Source: Bacteroidales bacterium
GTDB lineage: Bacteria; Bacteroidota; Bacteroidia; Bacteroidales; F082
DNA: 64,000 bases
Assembly (NCBI GenBank): GCA_016284305.1
Contig: JAEEON010000074.1
Span: 164,882-228,881 of the forward strand
Reading direction: 5' to 3'
The notes beneath the pieces are model-generated. The model was not told the origin of the DNA. It did no database searches and saw nothing but the letters and a program-made list of their open reading frames with translations. Both the position numbers and the translations under genes were made by a program. Positions 8,044-16,500 of the stretch are shown here, piece by piece. Each line of letters begins with the position of its first letter. Within the stretch, counting starts at the first letter, position 1.

Positions 8044-9525
8044 TTAATTCTCAATTAAAATCAAGTCTTTATCCTGCTTATAGGTCTCTTCAAAGAACAG
8101 TTCTCCTGTGTCCAAATATTTTTTCCAGACGCCGTTGCGGATGCCACCAGAAAAGGATTGGACTTCGCGAAGGCGGCCATTCGTATAGTAATAATAGTGT
8201 TCTCCATCGGGATAGCCACCTTTGAACGAACCCTTGAAAGCCATCTTGCCGTTGGCGTAATACGATACCCACTCCCCTACTTGATGGTCGTTGCGGTATT
8301 CTCCTTCAAAGGTCTCATTGCCTGATTGTTCCTTCCATTTTCCTGTTTTCATGCCATCGAAATAGGAACCTTTGACGATACAGTTGCCTTCTTCGTCATA
8401 TTCTTCATAATTGCCTTCAGGAACGCCATCCAAAAAGTCTTCCGTTCGTTGCATTTTTCCCGAAGGATAATACCAAGTCCAGGTACCATCAAATTGGCCG
8501 TCTTTGTAACTACCTTCTTGTTCAAGTTTCTCGCCTGGATAATAGAATTTCCAATTGCCAGAACGTTTTCCATTGATAAAGAGTCCTTTGGCTCGTAAAG
8601 TACTGTCGGGATACAGTTCTACCCACTCCCCTCGGCGAGTGCCGTCAGTGTCCATCACCCCTGATTGAACCAAGGTGCCATTTTTATAAATTTGGGAACT
8701 GATGACATTTCCATTCTCATCAAACTCACGCCAAGTGCCTTCGCGTTTGCCATCACGGAATGAAGCTTCGCGTTTGATACGGCCATTAGGATAATACTCA
8801 TGCTGCATCTGTAAGGGTTTCATCTCTGCAGCAATCACCTGTTCCACATCATTGACGTATTTTGTGATCTTCAACAGATTTCCTTTCTCATCATAGAGTT
8901 TATAGAAACCATCGCGCAATCCATGTCTGTAATAGATTTCCGATTTCAGGTCGAAGTTGGGGTAAAACTCTTTCCAATAGCCATGTTTCTTTCCTTGTGA
9001 GTCATAGCGATTGATGACTTCGCGGCTGTTGACAAAACCTTTTTTATAGGTGATAATCTCTATAAGTCTTCCAGTGGTATCATAAACAGGCGACAGACCA
9101 TCTTCATATCCATTTTTGATGGGCATCACCTGAAGCAGATGATAGCGGCGGTCAAAACGTCGGCTAAAATCGATACGTGTTCCATGGTCGAAACGCTCTT
9201 CCAACACTTCGTCAGACATATAGATTTTTCGCAAACCATGTTTGATATCTTTCTCGTAGGTGACCAGCAAAGTGGTGTCGCCTTCTTCAGAATAAAAAAT
9301 CCAAACACCATCCAAAAGAAAATCCTTACGGTTTCCTTCCGACTTTAGTTTTCCGTTTTCGTAATACGTTTTCCAATAGCCGTCAGGTTTTCCATCACGC
9401 AAGGTCCCCTCTGAAGAAATACTATCGTTGGCATACCTATATACTTGATATTCAGTCTGTCCAAAACTTACCAAAGGAGTCATGAACAAGACCAACAACA
9501 AAAGTATATAAAAGGTATTCTTCAT
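8044..9525 (-). CDS. Secreted MORN-repeat-like protein (YwqK-type repeats)
   Basis: A 493-residue protein with a signal peptide (about 1-22, ending VSFGQ) followed almost entirely by repeats of about 23 residues of the form W-x-x-YY-x-NG-K-x-x-x-EG-x-x-x-DGK-x-DG. These are MORN-type repeats, often annotated as YwqK-like antitoxin repeats in Bacteroidota although an antitoxin role is not shown for most. It probably forms an extended beta-structure in the periplasm or on the surface. Its own promoter (TTG and TAGTTTTG at 9551-9579) lies just upstream, so it probably leads the transcript that continues into ldcA, susC and susD. Function is unknown. Confidence 0.85.
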   Translation of the reverse strand: MKNTFYILLLLVLFMTPLVSFGQTEYQVYRYANDSISSEGTLRDGKPDGYWKTYYENGKLKSEGNRKDFLLDGVWIFYSEEGDTTLLVTYEKDIKHGLRKIYMSDEVLEERFDHGTRIDFSRRFDRRYHLLQVMPIKNGYEDGLSPVYDTTGRLIEIITYKKGFVNSREVINRYDSQGKKHGYWKEFYPNFDLKSEIYYRHGLRDGFYKLYDEKGNLLKITKYVNDVEQVIAAEMKPLQMQHEYYPNGRIKREASFRDGKREGTWREFDENGNVISSQIYKNGTLVQSGVMDTDGTRRGEWVELYPDSTLRAKGLFINGKRSGNWKFYYPGEKLEQEGSYKDGQFDGTWTWYYPSGKMQRTEDFLDGVPEGNYEEYDEEGNCIVKGSYFDGMKTGKWKEQSGNETFEGEYRNDHQVGEWVSYYANGKMAFKGSFKGGYPDGEHYYYYTNGRLREVQSFSGGIRNGVWKKYLDTGELFFEETYKQDKDLILIEN

Positions 9526-9550
9526 TGATTACGCTTTTTTTCTCATCATG

Positions 9551-9579
9551 CAAAACTAGTAAAAAACCTTTATATTCAA
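9551..9579 (-). promoter_or_regulatory. Bacteroidetes-type promoter of the MORN-ldcA-susCD unit
   Basis: On the minus strand TTG (9577-9579), an 18-base spacer and TAGTTTTG (9551-9558) fit the TTG/TAnnTTTG consensus. The start codon at 9525 follows about 25 bases after the -7 box. Confidence 0.6.
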
Positions 9580-10030
9580 AAGTGCTTTTTCAACCGGTCA
9601 TCATTAATCAACCATCATTATTTTTTTTAAAAAAAGGATGGATGGATATTAATGAGTTGTGAACAGTTGGATAACTTTTTAAAAAAATTCTTGCATATTA
9701 ATTTGTTGTTCTTAGGTGCCTTTGAATAATTTTCTAATGCCCTATCATTTTCAAGCATTTTGATTTTTGCAAGAAAAAAACGAAATAAAAAAATGATGTA
9801 TTTTTTTCCATTGTAAAAAGGGGTATTTGTTGTTGATAACCGAGAACAAAAGGTTGAAAAAAATGGATGAAAAAAGAAATAAACACCCAATAAACGACCA
9901 TCGCTATTTTATCACTATTTATCAACAGCCAAATTGTTGATAAAATTATAAATAACTGATTGTCAAATATATATTTAAGATTTGTTGATTTTTTGGTTGG
10001 GATAATAAGCTCATAAATAGCAAGTTATTA

Positions 10031-10061
10031 TTGTGGTTATAGAGATAAAAACCTACCTTTG
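10031..10061 (+). promoter_or_regulatory. Promoter of rpiB-lutB
   Basis: TTG (10031-10033), 20-base spacer, TACCTTTG (10054-10061), then the rpiB ATG 26 bases on. It fits the Bacteroidetes housekeeping consensus. Confidence 0.6.
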
Positions 10062-10087
10062 CGAAAGATTTATGAACATCGAGTAAA

Positions 10088-10537
10088 ATGAGCCAAATTA
10101 TTCCTATAGCATCCGATCATGGAGGCTTCAAAATGAAGCAATACATCATTGAAAAATTACTGGAGGCTGGTTACGAGGTCAAAGACTTTGGAACCTACAG
10201 TGAAGAGAGTGTGGACTATCCCGACATGATTCATCCTTTGGCCAAAGCCATTGAGAATGGAGAGTATCCTTTGGGTATTATATTATGTGGCAGTGGCAAT
10301 GGTGCCCAGATGACGGCCAACAAACATCCTCATGTTCGGGCTGCCTTGTGTTGGAATGAAGAGTTGGCCAAGTTGGCGCGTCAGCATAACGATGCCAACA
10401 TTCTCTCGTTGCCTGGTCGTTTCATTCCTTTTGATCTGGCTTGGAACATGGTTCAGTTGTTTTTGACGACACCATTCGAAGGGGGACGTCATTTGCGTAG
10501 AGTAGAAAAAATAGAACAGATTGACTGCAATGAGTAA
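10088..10537 (+). CDS. rpiB: Ribose-5-phosphate isomerase B
   Basis: A 149-residue cytoplasmic enzyme that interconverts ribose 5-phosphate and ribulose 5-phosphate in the non-oxidative pentose phosphate pathway. The N-terminal IASDHGGF block (residues 7-14) and ILCGSGNG around Cys67, which matches the catalytic cysteine loop of the RpiB/LacAB family, identify it. HNDANILSLPGRFI near residue 120 is another family block. Length matches the family. It has its own promoter and overlaps the start of the downstream lutB, so the two are probably translated together. Confidence 0.96.
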   Translation: MSQIIPIASDHGGFKMKQYIIEKLLEAGYEVKDFGTYSEESVDYPDMIHPLAKAIENGEYPLGIILCGSGNGAQMTANKHPHVRAALCWNEELAKLARQHNDANILSLPGRFIPFDLAWNMVQLFLTTPFEGGRHLRRVEKIEQIDCNE

Positions 10538-11894
10538 TTGGAGCGTAAAATTCAAAAAAGACTGCGCCATTGCCTTTGATGAGGAGCATTGGCAGAAGAT
10601 GAACTACAGCACAGGTTGTTATGAGAAGCGTTTCTCAAAAAGTAGGGAAAACTACCGCAATGCTGAGCTGGAGCGACAACGCGCTTATATCCTTCGTAAC
10701 AAGTCGTTGCTCAACATGGAAAAGTTATTGGTTGATTTTGAGACGCACTTCAACGAAAATGGCGGCAATGTGTTATGGGCTCGCGATGTTGACGATGCCC
10801 AGGAAATGATTTGGGAGTTAATCAACAAGCGTGACATCAAGGCAGTGACGCGCACCAACTCAGTAGTTCTAGACGAAATCGGGTTAAATAAGTTTCTCGT
10901 AGAAAAGAAGATGCCTTATTATGAGACTTCGGTGTCGCGTTATGTGCTTCAAGCAGCAGGTCAAGCTCCTTATCATCCGATGTTTCCTGCCTTACATCTC
11001 TCAAAGGAGGAAATCAACAGTGTGTTGAATCAACATTATAAGTTGAAACTCGACAGCAGTTCGAAGCAGATGGTCAATTTCATCCGTCATCAGACTTCAA
11101 AACATATCACCCAGGCTCAGGTGTGCATCACAGGAGCCAACTTCTTATTGTCGGATATTGGCGGTGTGGCAATGACGGAGAACGAAGGCAATATTGTGAA
11201 AGCCTGTGCTTCAGTTAAGCTTCACATTGTCGTGGCCGACATCACCAAAGTGATTCCTTCGGTGGAAGACTTAGGTTTGTTGCTGCCATTGGCTTCAGCG
11301 CATTCCACTGGATCGAGCATGAGTGCAATCAACACAATCACCACAGGTCCGGCAAAGAATGGTAATGGTCCAGAGCAGATGGTGGTCATCTTGCTCGACA
11401 ATGGTCGTTCGGATGTGTTGGGCAATGAGGTGATACGTCAATCTTTGTCGTGCATCCGCTGCGGTGCTTGTGTGAGTGTTTGTCCTATCTATAAGAATAT
11501 TGGTGGCTATGCCTATGGCACTACCTATATTGGGCCCATTGGTGCGGTGATGACTCCTTTGATGATCGATTTGGAAGATTATGCGCATCTGACCACTTTA
11601 TGTTCATTGTGTGGTCGTTGTGTTGAAAGCTGTCCGGTGAAGATTCCAATCACCGACTTGGTGATTGAAAACAGGCGATTGGTGGCTACGGAACGCATTG
11701 GAGATGCCAAATATGAAGCGATGGTACGGACCATGATCGGACACGGAAAGTCACGCAAGAAGATGGATTGTGCATCATGGATTAAGCGATTAGAAATTAA
11801 GCAGTTAGTAAACAAAAATGCGTTTACCAAACGGGTCATGCCTGAAATCGCTCCCAAGTCGTTCAGCCAAATGAGCAAGGACGGGGAAGTCTGA
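10530..11894 (+). CDS. lutB: LutB-type iron-sulfur oxidoreductase (lactate utilization protein B)
   Basis: About 454 residues. The N-terminal two thirds form the LUD domain; the C-terminal part has two 4Fe-4S motifs, CIRCGACVSVCP (first Cys about 308 from this start) and CSLCGRCVESCP (first Cys about 358). In Bacillus, LutA, LutB and LutC together oxidise L-lactate to pyruvate. Here lutA and lutC are absent from the window, so this copy stands alone behind rpiB. The ATG at 10530 overlaps the rpiB stop by 8 bases; an in-frame ATG at 10521 is also possible. It ends 8 bases from the convergent CARF nuclease gene. Electron donor and acceptor are unknown. Confidence 0.88.
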   Translation: MSNWSVKFKKDCAIAFDEEHWQKMNYSTGCYEKRFSKSRENYRNAELERQRAYILRNKSLLNMEKLLVDFETHFNENGGNVLWARDVDDAQEMIWELINKRDIKAVTRTNSVVLDEIGLNKFLVEKKMPYYETSVSRYVLQAAGQAPYHPMFPALHLSKEEINSVLNQHYKLKLDSSSKQMVNFIRHQTSKHITQAQVCITGANFLLSDIGGVAMTENEGNIVKACASVKLHIVVADITKVIPSVEDLGLLLPLASAHSTGSSMSAINTITTGPAKNGNGPEQMVVILLDNGRSDVLGNEVIRQSLSCIRCGACVSVCPIYKNIGGYAYGTTYIGPIGAVMTPLMIDLEDYAHLTTLCSLCGRCVESCPVKIPITDLVIENRRLVATERIGDAKYEAMVRTMIGHGKSRKKMDCASWIKRLEIKQLVNKNAFTKRVMPEIAPKSFSQMSKDGEV

Positions 11895-11902
11895 AATCAG
11901 AA

Positions 11903-13045
11903 TTACATCCGCTTTAACACTTTCCGTAGTTTATCTTCACGGGTGAGGCATTCATAGTCGCAGAATGTGATGCCCATGTAAGTGGCGATTTTCTTCAAAT
12001 CTCCGGTAGGATCTTTTTTCAATGAGAAGATGTAGGAGTTGCAATCCACGCCCAACAAAACCTCTTTCAAGGCGCTTACCTTATAGACAATCTCGTTGAA
12101 CATGCTTTCCGAGCTGATGCCGCTTTTGCACTCAATGACATGCAGTTGGTTGTTTTTGATGAAACTCACATCCAACTCGTTGTTATGCCTGATCTCCGTA
12201 CACCCATCGATGCGCACCCCAACGGCGATGTCGTCGGGCTGTACCACTGTCTTGATGAGATAATAGACATATTCTTCAAACCATCCTCCTGTAAGATAAT
12301 CCAGTTCCTGTTGGTTTAGAATCCCTTCTTCTTTTGGAGTGAAATTGATGTATTCCAAAAACTTTCCAAGATTTGGAATGGGAGTCATATTCTCTTTTAC
12401 AGGATGTTCTGCCTCTTCTATATTAAGATATTTCCAGCCCCGGTATTTCTCGCGCAACACATCCAGGATTTTGTATTCGCTGCTTCGTATCTGTTGTTTT
12501 GAGAATAGGTTAAACATCTGCCTTGACTGTGTCTCGTCAGAGATGGGCGGTTGTAAGGCATCAATGTCGTGGCTCAAGCCATAAGCTTCGAAATACTCGG
12601 CCAGGGTCATCCGGTAATGGATGGGGATGATCTCATCGTCATTGTCGTAGATGCTGTTATCAAAGATCGTTTTGACGATAAGGTTTTGGTGGGTTTGGAT
12701 GTAGTAGAAAGTACTGTGATAGTTGGAGAACACATGTTGCACCGACAGGGCCATGTATCGGGAACCTCCAGCTAGGTTAACATAGTACTCAGTGTCTTTA
12801 TTGATGCCGTTGTTAATGGTTCGGCATATACGTTCGTAGGTATAGCTGTCGGAGTCGCGCCTGAGCACAATACGCTGCACCACCCCTGGGTCAACCTGGA
12901 GTATTTTGACCAAAGGGGTGATGCAGTCGAAGCTGTCGTTGGCCGAGACGAACAATAGTTGGTCGCCTTCTTCGAAGAACTCTTTGATGAAGAGGTAGGC
13001 GGCGACAGGATGTTCGCGGGTGATGATGTTGACCAGCGTCTTCAT
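11903..13045 (-). CDS. Card1/Can2-like CARF-domain nuclease (DUF1887 family)
   Basis: A 380-residue protein with the plan of CRISPR ancillary nucleases Card1/Can2. The N-terminal Rossmann-like CARF domain (about 1-145) carries NLAGGSR at 90-96, the usual cyclic-oligoadenylate contact motif. A linker/winged-helix-like middle follows. The C-terminal PD-(D/E)xK nuclease domain has GGWFEE (253-258), E290-L-D292 and E305-C-K307, so the active site looks intact. In known members cA4 made by a type III Cas10 triggers nicking of single-stranded nucleic acid. Here no cas10, other cas gene or CRISPR array is in the window. Its ATG overlaps the pgk stop (TAATG, one shared base), so it is translationally coupled to a glycolysis gene. 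Family call is confident; the activating signal is unknown. Confidence 0.85.
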   Translation of the reverse strand: MKTLVNIITREHPVAAYLFIKEFFEEGDQLLFVSANDSFDCITPLVKILQVDPGVVQRIVLRRDSDSYTYERICRTINNGINKDTEYYVNLAGGSRYMALSVQHVFSNYHSTFYYIQTHQNLIVKTIFDNSIYDNDDEIIPIHYRMTLAEYFEAYGLSHDIDALQPPISDETQSRQMFNLFSKQQIRSSEYKILDVLREKYRGWKYLNIEEAEHPVKENMTPIPNLGKFLEYINFTPKEEGILNQQELDYLTGGWFEEYVYYLIKTVVQPDDIAVGVRIDGCTEIRHNNELDVSFIKNNQLHVIECKSGISSESMFNEIVYKVSALKEVLLGVDCNSYIFSLKKDPTGDLKKIATYMGITFCDYECLTREDKLRKVLKRM

Positions 13046-14298
13046 TATTTCTTGATGGCTGCGATGCCAGGCAGTTCTTTGCCTTCGATGGCTTCGAGCA
13101 GGGCACCGCCACCAGTGCTGACGTAACTCACTCTGTCGGCCAGACCGAACTTGTTGATGGCACTGACAGTGTCGCCTCCACCGATCAAGGTATAGGCTCC
13201 GTTTTGTTCTGTTGCCTCCACGCAGGCCTCGGCCAGGGCTTTGGAGCCTTCAGCGAACTTGTCGAACTCAAACACGCCGCATGGTCCGTTCCAGAGAACG
13301 GTTTTCGACTGTTTGATGATACCGGCGTAGAACTTACGGCTTTCAGGACCGCAGTCCATGCCTTCCCAGCCGTCGGGAACGTTCATCGGATCGACCACCA
13401 TGGTGTTGGCATCGTTGGAGAAGCTGTCGCCTGCCACCACGTCAAACGAGAGATAGAGGTTGATACCTTTTTGTTTGGCTTTTTCGATGATGTCGAGGGC
13501 GAGATCGAGTTTATCCTCCTCACAGATGGAGTTACCCACATGGCCTCCCAGAGCGCGTTTGAAGGTATAAGTCATGCCTCCACAGAGAATCAGGTTATCG
13601 ACTTTTGTCATCAGGTTCTCGATGATTTCGATTTTGGTGGAGACCTTTGATCCACCCATGATGGCGGTGAAGGGGCGTTGAATCTCATTCATGACCTTGT
13701 TGACGGCAGCCACTTCCTTGGCCATCAGGTAACCAAACATCTTATGTTCGGCATCGAAATAGTCGGCGATGAGTGCGGTAGAAGCATGGGCACGGTGAGC
13801 GGTGCCAAAGGCGTCGTTGATGTAGTAATCGCCGTAGCTTGCCAGAGTTTTGGTGAATTCCTTTTGTGAGGCTTTGATCGCCTTCTTGGCTTCGTCGTAA
13901 CCCTCTTCTCCTTTTTCGATGCCACGGGGCTTGCCTTCTTCCTCGGCATAGAAGCGGAGGTTCTCAAGCACCAACACCTCGCCAGGTTTCATGGCTGCCA
14001 CTTGGTCAGCGGCTTTCATGCAGTCGGTCGCAAATTGCACGGGACGGCCCAGCAACTCTTCCAGGTGAGCGATAATGGGTTTGATGGAATACTTTGGGTC
14101 AGGGTTCTTCTTTGGGCGGCCAAGATGCGACATCAGTACCACCATTCCCTTGTCGTTCAGCACCTTATTGATGGTTGGCAAGGCGGCACGCATACGAGTG
14201 TCGTCGGTGATGTTGAAGTTGTCGTCCAACGGGACGTTGAAGTCAACACGGATGACCACGTGTTTTTCTGCAAAGTTGATTTGATCGATGTTTACCAT
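13045..14298 (-). CDS. pgk: Phosphoglycerate kinase
   Basis: A 417-residue glycolytic enzyme that transfers phosphate from 1,3-bisphosphoglycerate to ADP. Family blocks are clear: RVDFNVPLD near residue 20, LMSHLGRPK near 60, the [10 protein letters not shown] block near 215 and the nucleotide-binding GGGDTVSA near 375. Full length. It lies 45 bases after dagK on the same strand and its TAA shares a base with the ATG of the CARF nuclease downstream, so dagK, pgk and the nuclease gene form one likely transcript from the promoter at 15313-15342. Expression of a core glycolytic gene would thus also set the level of the nuclease. Confidence 0.98.
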   Translation of the reverse strand: MVNIDQINFAEKHVVIRVDFNVPLDDNFNITDDTRMRAALPTINKVLNDKGMVVLMSHLGRPKKNPDPKYSIKPIIAHLEELLGRPVQFATDCMKAADQVAAMKPGEVLVLENLRFYAEEEGKPRGIEKGEEGYDEAKKAIKASQKEFTKTLASYGDYYINDAFGTAHRAHASTALIADYFDAEHKMFGYLMAKEVAAVNKVMNEIQRPFTAIMGGSKVSTKIEIIENLMTKVDNLILCGGMTYTFKRALGGHVGNSICEEDKLDLALDIIEKAKQKGINLYLSFDVVAGDSFSNDANTMVVDPMNVPDGWEGMDCGPESRKFYAGIIKQSKTVLWNGPCGVFEFDKFAEGSKALAEACVEATEQNGAYTLIGGGDTVSAINKFGLADRVSYVSTGGGALLEAIEGKELPGIAAIKK

Positions 14299-14343
14299 GT
14301 TATTAGTTTGTTGATTTATGAATTATGATGATTGTTCCTTGTC

Positions 14344-15291
14344 TCATTTGATGATCATCTGGATAGCCTTTGGCATCATCTCGAAGTCGAATGGCGAGTT
14401 GGTCAAAGTTTCCCCTTCAGTCTCAAGCAGTAGCTTATGGGCCGGTATGGAGATGATGCGGATTTTCTTTCCCCGATAGGTGCTCACCTCTTTGAGTTTG
14501 TCGATGAAGGTTCCGTTATAGAGGTTGTTGATGTTGGCGGCGAATTTCATCAGCCCCACTTTTTTGATGACGGTGATGTCGAACAACCCGTCGTCAGGGA
14601 TGGCGTCGCGCATCATCATCATGCCGCCTCCGTTGTATTTTCCGTTGCCTACCGATAGGCTTAAAATCTCATCGTCGAAAACCAACTGGTCATCCACCTC
14701 AAGTTGGATGTGGACACACTTATAGTTGAGCAGGCAACTGGCTGTGCTGAGCATATAGCGCACGGAACCACCTTTGCCTTCGGCCTTCATTTTGTTGGTT
14801 CTTCCGCACACCATCTCGTCCAATCCAGTGCCAGCGGCATTCAGGAAATACCGCACCTGCGGATCGCCATGGTTAAAGTATGTCACTTTTCCAATATCAT
14901 GTAAGAAGGATTTTCCCTCTTTGATGATTTTCACATTTTGTGGATAATCAAGAGGTATGTCGAACGTTCTTCGCCAATCGTTGCCTGTCCCAACGGGGAT
15001 CACTCCCATCTGGATTTCTTGTGTAGGAAAACGTTGTTGGCTGAAGATGCCGTTGATGACCTCGTTGTTGGTACCATCACCGCCAATGGAGATGATTTTT
15101 TTATAGCCTTTCGTGTTGATGTTGTCGCGGACAATTTCGATGGCATGACGGGGATGCGTTGTCTTAATCGCATCGAATTCGATTTGTTCTTGGAGTAAAA
15201 GTCGTTCTATCTCAGGCCAATCCTTTTCACATTTGCGAATGGATGCGTTTGGATTAACAACGACTAACCACTTGTTTGTTGTTTCGCTCAT
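14344..15291 (-). CDS. Diacylglycerol/lipid kinase (YegS/BmrU-like)
   Basis: About 315 residues with the diacylglycerol kinase catalytic fold. VVNPNAS near residue 11 and SIGGDGTNNEVING around 69-81 are the nucleotide-binding signatures, and GTGNDW follows. It should phosphorylate a lipid such as diacylglycerol at the inner face of the membrane. The frame is open to 15366, but the ATG at 15291 is preferred because the promoter at 15313-15342 lies inside the longer version and the family normally begins just before the VVNP block. It leads the probable dagK-pgk-nuclease transcript. Confidence 0.9.
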   Translation of the reverse strand: MSETTNKWLVVVNPNASIRKCEKDWPEIERLLLQEQIEFDAIKTTHPRHAIEIVRDNINTKGYKKIISIGGDGTNNEVINGIFSQQRFPTQEIQMGVIPVGTGNDWRRTFDIPLDYPQNVKIIKEGKSFLHDIGKVTYFNHGDPQVRYFLNAAGTGLDEMVCGRTNKMKAEGKGGSVRYMLSTASCLLNYKCVHIQLEVDDQLVFDDEILSLSVGNGKYNGGGMMMMRDAIPDDGLFDITVIKKVGLMKFAANINNLYNGTFIDKLKEVSTYRGKKIRIISIPAHKLLLETEGETLTNSPFDFEMMPKAIQMIIK

Positions 15292-15312
15292 TCTTATGAA
15301 CCAATTTTGCTC

Positions 15313-15342
15313 CAAAGATAAGAAGGTTTTGTTTATGAACAA
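15313..15342 (-). promoter_or_regulatory. Promoter of dagK-pgk-CARF nuclease
   Basis: On the minus strand TTG (15340-15342), a 19-base spacer and TATCTTTG (15313-15320), with the dagK ATG about 21 bases on. A close match to consensus; it decides the dagK start at 15291. Confidence 0.65.
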
Positions 15343-15381
15343 GCTTGTAAAAAAGAAAATCGTCATATCAAATAAATGTTG

Positions 15382-15389
15382 TATCTTTG
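15382..15389 (+). promoter_or_regulatory. Putative -7 box of the lipoprotein gene at 15413
   Basis: TATCTTTG 23 bases before the ATG at 15413, on the plus strand. No good TTG is seen at the expected distance upstream, so only the -7 element is supported. Confidence 0.45.
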
Positions 15390-15412
15390 ACGCTTTAAAA
15401 ATTAATTAAATA

Positions 15413-16438
15413 ATGAAGGTACTAAGAACGCTATTTTTACCATTTTTCGCTCTGTGTTATTTTTTTCAGTCATGCAGCACTGAAGTTGATTTATATTCTG
15501 ATTATAAGGATATTACAGTAGTTTATGGTTTGTTGGACTATAGCAAAGACACTAATTTTATCAAGATCAACAAGGCTTTTTTGGGACCTGGAAACGCGCT
15601 TGACATCGCTTTGATTGATGACTCGTGCAATTATCCAGGCAAGTTAAATTGCCGAATCATCGAGTCAAGAGCCTCTGCCGAAGGTTCTACTTATACTCAG
15701 ACAAGGGTATTAAACTTGGATACCATCACTGTTCACAACAAGCAATTAGGTATTTTTTATGCCCCTGATCAGCTAGTGTATTACACCACAGACCGGATTA
15801 ACCCTAACAATTCCCGTTACAAATATATGTACACGTTGGAAATTGACCGTGGCGACACCATTTTGACAGCCTCCAGCGCTGTGGTTGGCGGAGAACGTTT
15901 TGCCATTCCGCAAGCCATCATGAGTTTCTCCACCGTAACACCTTCAGGTACACTTAAATGGACCGAGTGTCCTAATGCGGTCGTCTATGATGCCAGCGTT
16001 GAATTCCGTTATGTTGAAGTTTGGAATGGAAACGACACCGTGCCTCGTTCCATCAATATGGAGATGGGTTATTATCCGCTATCCTCACTCCTCTATGAAT
16101 TTGGCAATTATAGCCTCTCTTACCCCAATGCCAGTTTCTACGATAAATTGAAAAGATCTATGGGAGCCGATACCTTGAACTCCAACGTGGAGCGTTTGGT
16201 GTTTGAACCCTCTTTGACCATTAAAATATCCGCTGGTGGAGTCGAACTGTACAACTTCATTTCTGTCAACGGTCCTTCTAGTAGCATCGTCCAAAGCATT
16301 CCTGAATATTCCAATGTGAACGGCGGTTACGGCGTGTTTTCATCGCGTACCACGATACAAAAAGACGTTCGACTGTCTGCTCAAACATTCACCGAACTTA
16401 TGAGACATGAAAATTGGAGGTTCAGGCAGGCACAGTGA
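15413..16438 (+). CDS. Bacteroidetes lipoprotein of unknown function
   Basis: A 341-residue protein with a hydrophobic signal and lipobox (FFQSC, Cys21), so it should be membrane-anchored in the periplasm or on the surface. The sequence is mainly beta-rich; the block DITVVYGLLD near residue 32 followed by FIKINKAFLGPGNALDIA recalls a group of unnamed Bacteroidetes lipoproteins. No catalytic motif is visible. It has its own -7 box and is followed 62 bases on by mutA; a functional tie to that pathway is not supported. Confidence 0.8.
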   Translation: MKVLRTLFLPFFALCYFFQSCSTEVDLYSDYKDITVVYGLLDYSKDTNFIKINKAFLGPGNALDIALIDDSCNYPGKLNCRIIESRASAEGSTYTQTRVLNLDTITVHNKQLGIFYAPDQLVYYTTDRINPNNSRYKYMYTLEIDRGDTILTASSAVVGGERFAIPQAIMSFSTVTPSGTLKWTECPNAVVYDASVEFRYVEVWNGNDTVPRSINMEMGYYPLSSLLYEFGNYSLSYPNASFYDKLKRSMGADTLNSNVERLVFEPSLTIKISAGGVELYNFISVNGPSSSIVQSIPEYSNVNGGYGVFSSRTTIQKDVRLSAQTFTELMRHENWRFRQAQ

Positions 16439-16500
16439 GGGAGTGAAAACTGCGAGCCATCAACAAAGTTAATTGTAAATTAAGTTTTAAAACATAAAAT

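Larger units (their letters stand above)
9526..10087. other. 562-bp AT-rich divergent gap with DnaA-box-like repeats; possible replication origin
   Basis: No convincing gene lies here. It is strongly AT-rich with A and T runs. TTATCAACA, one mismatch from the DnaA box TTATCCACA, occurs three times: 9831-9839 (minus), and as a facing pair within the perfect inverted repeat at 9918-9944 (10-bp arms TTTATCAACA, 7-base spacer). A weaker TTATCCAAC-like copy lies near 9667-9675, and a TATATATTTA tract follows at about 9967. Genes diverge from it. The same 9-mer also occurs in another AT-rich gap near 40290, so the cluster is suggestive only. The ends hold the promoters of the flanking genes. Confidence 0.3.

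Noticed and set aside
9627..9925. Two short minus-strand frames in the AT-rich gap
   Set aside because: Composition is F/K/N-rich as expected of random AT sequence; they overlap the inverted repeats and lack a promoter or domain.
11903..15291. CRISPR array or cas genes around the CARF nuclease
   Set aside because: No regularly spaced direct repeats and no Cas-type domains are visible anywhere in the window.
16439..16500. Cobalamin riboswitch before mutA
   Set aside because: The gap is only 62 bases and shows no B12-box; too short for the known fold.
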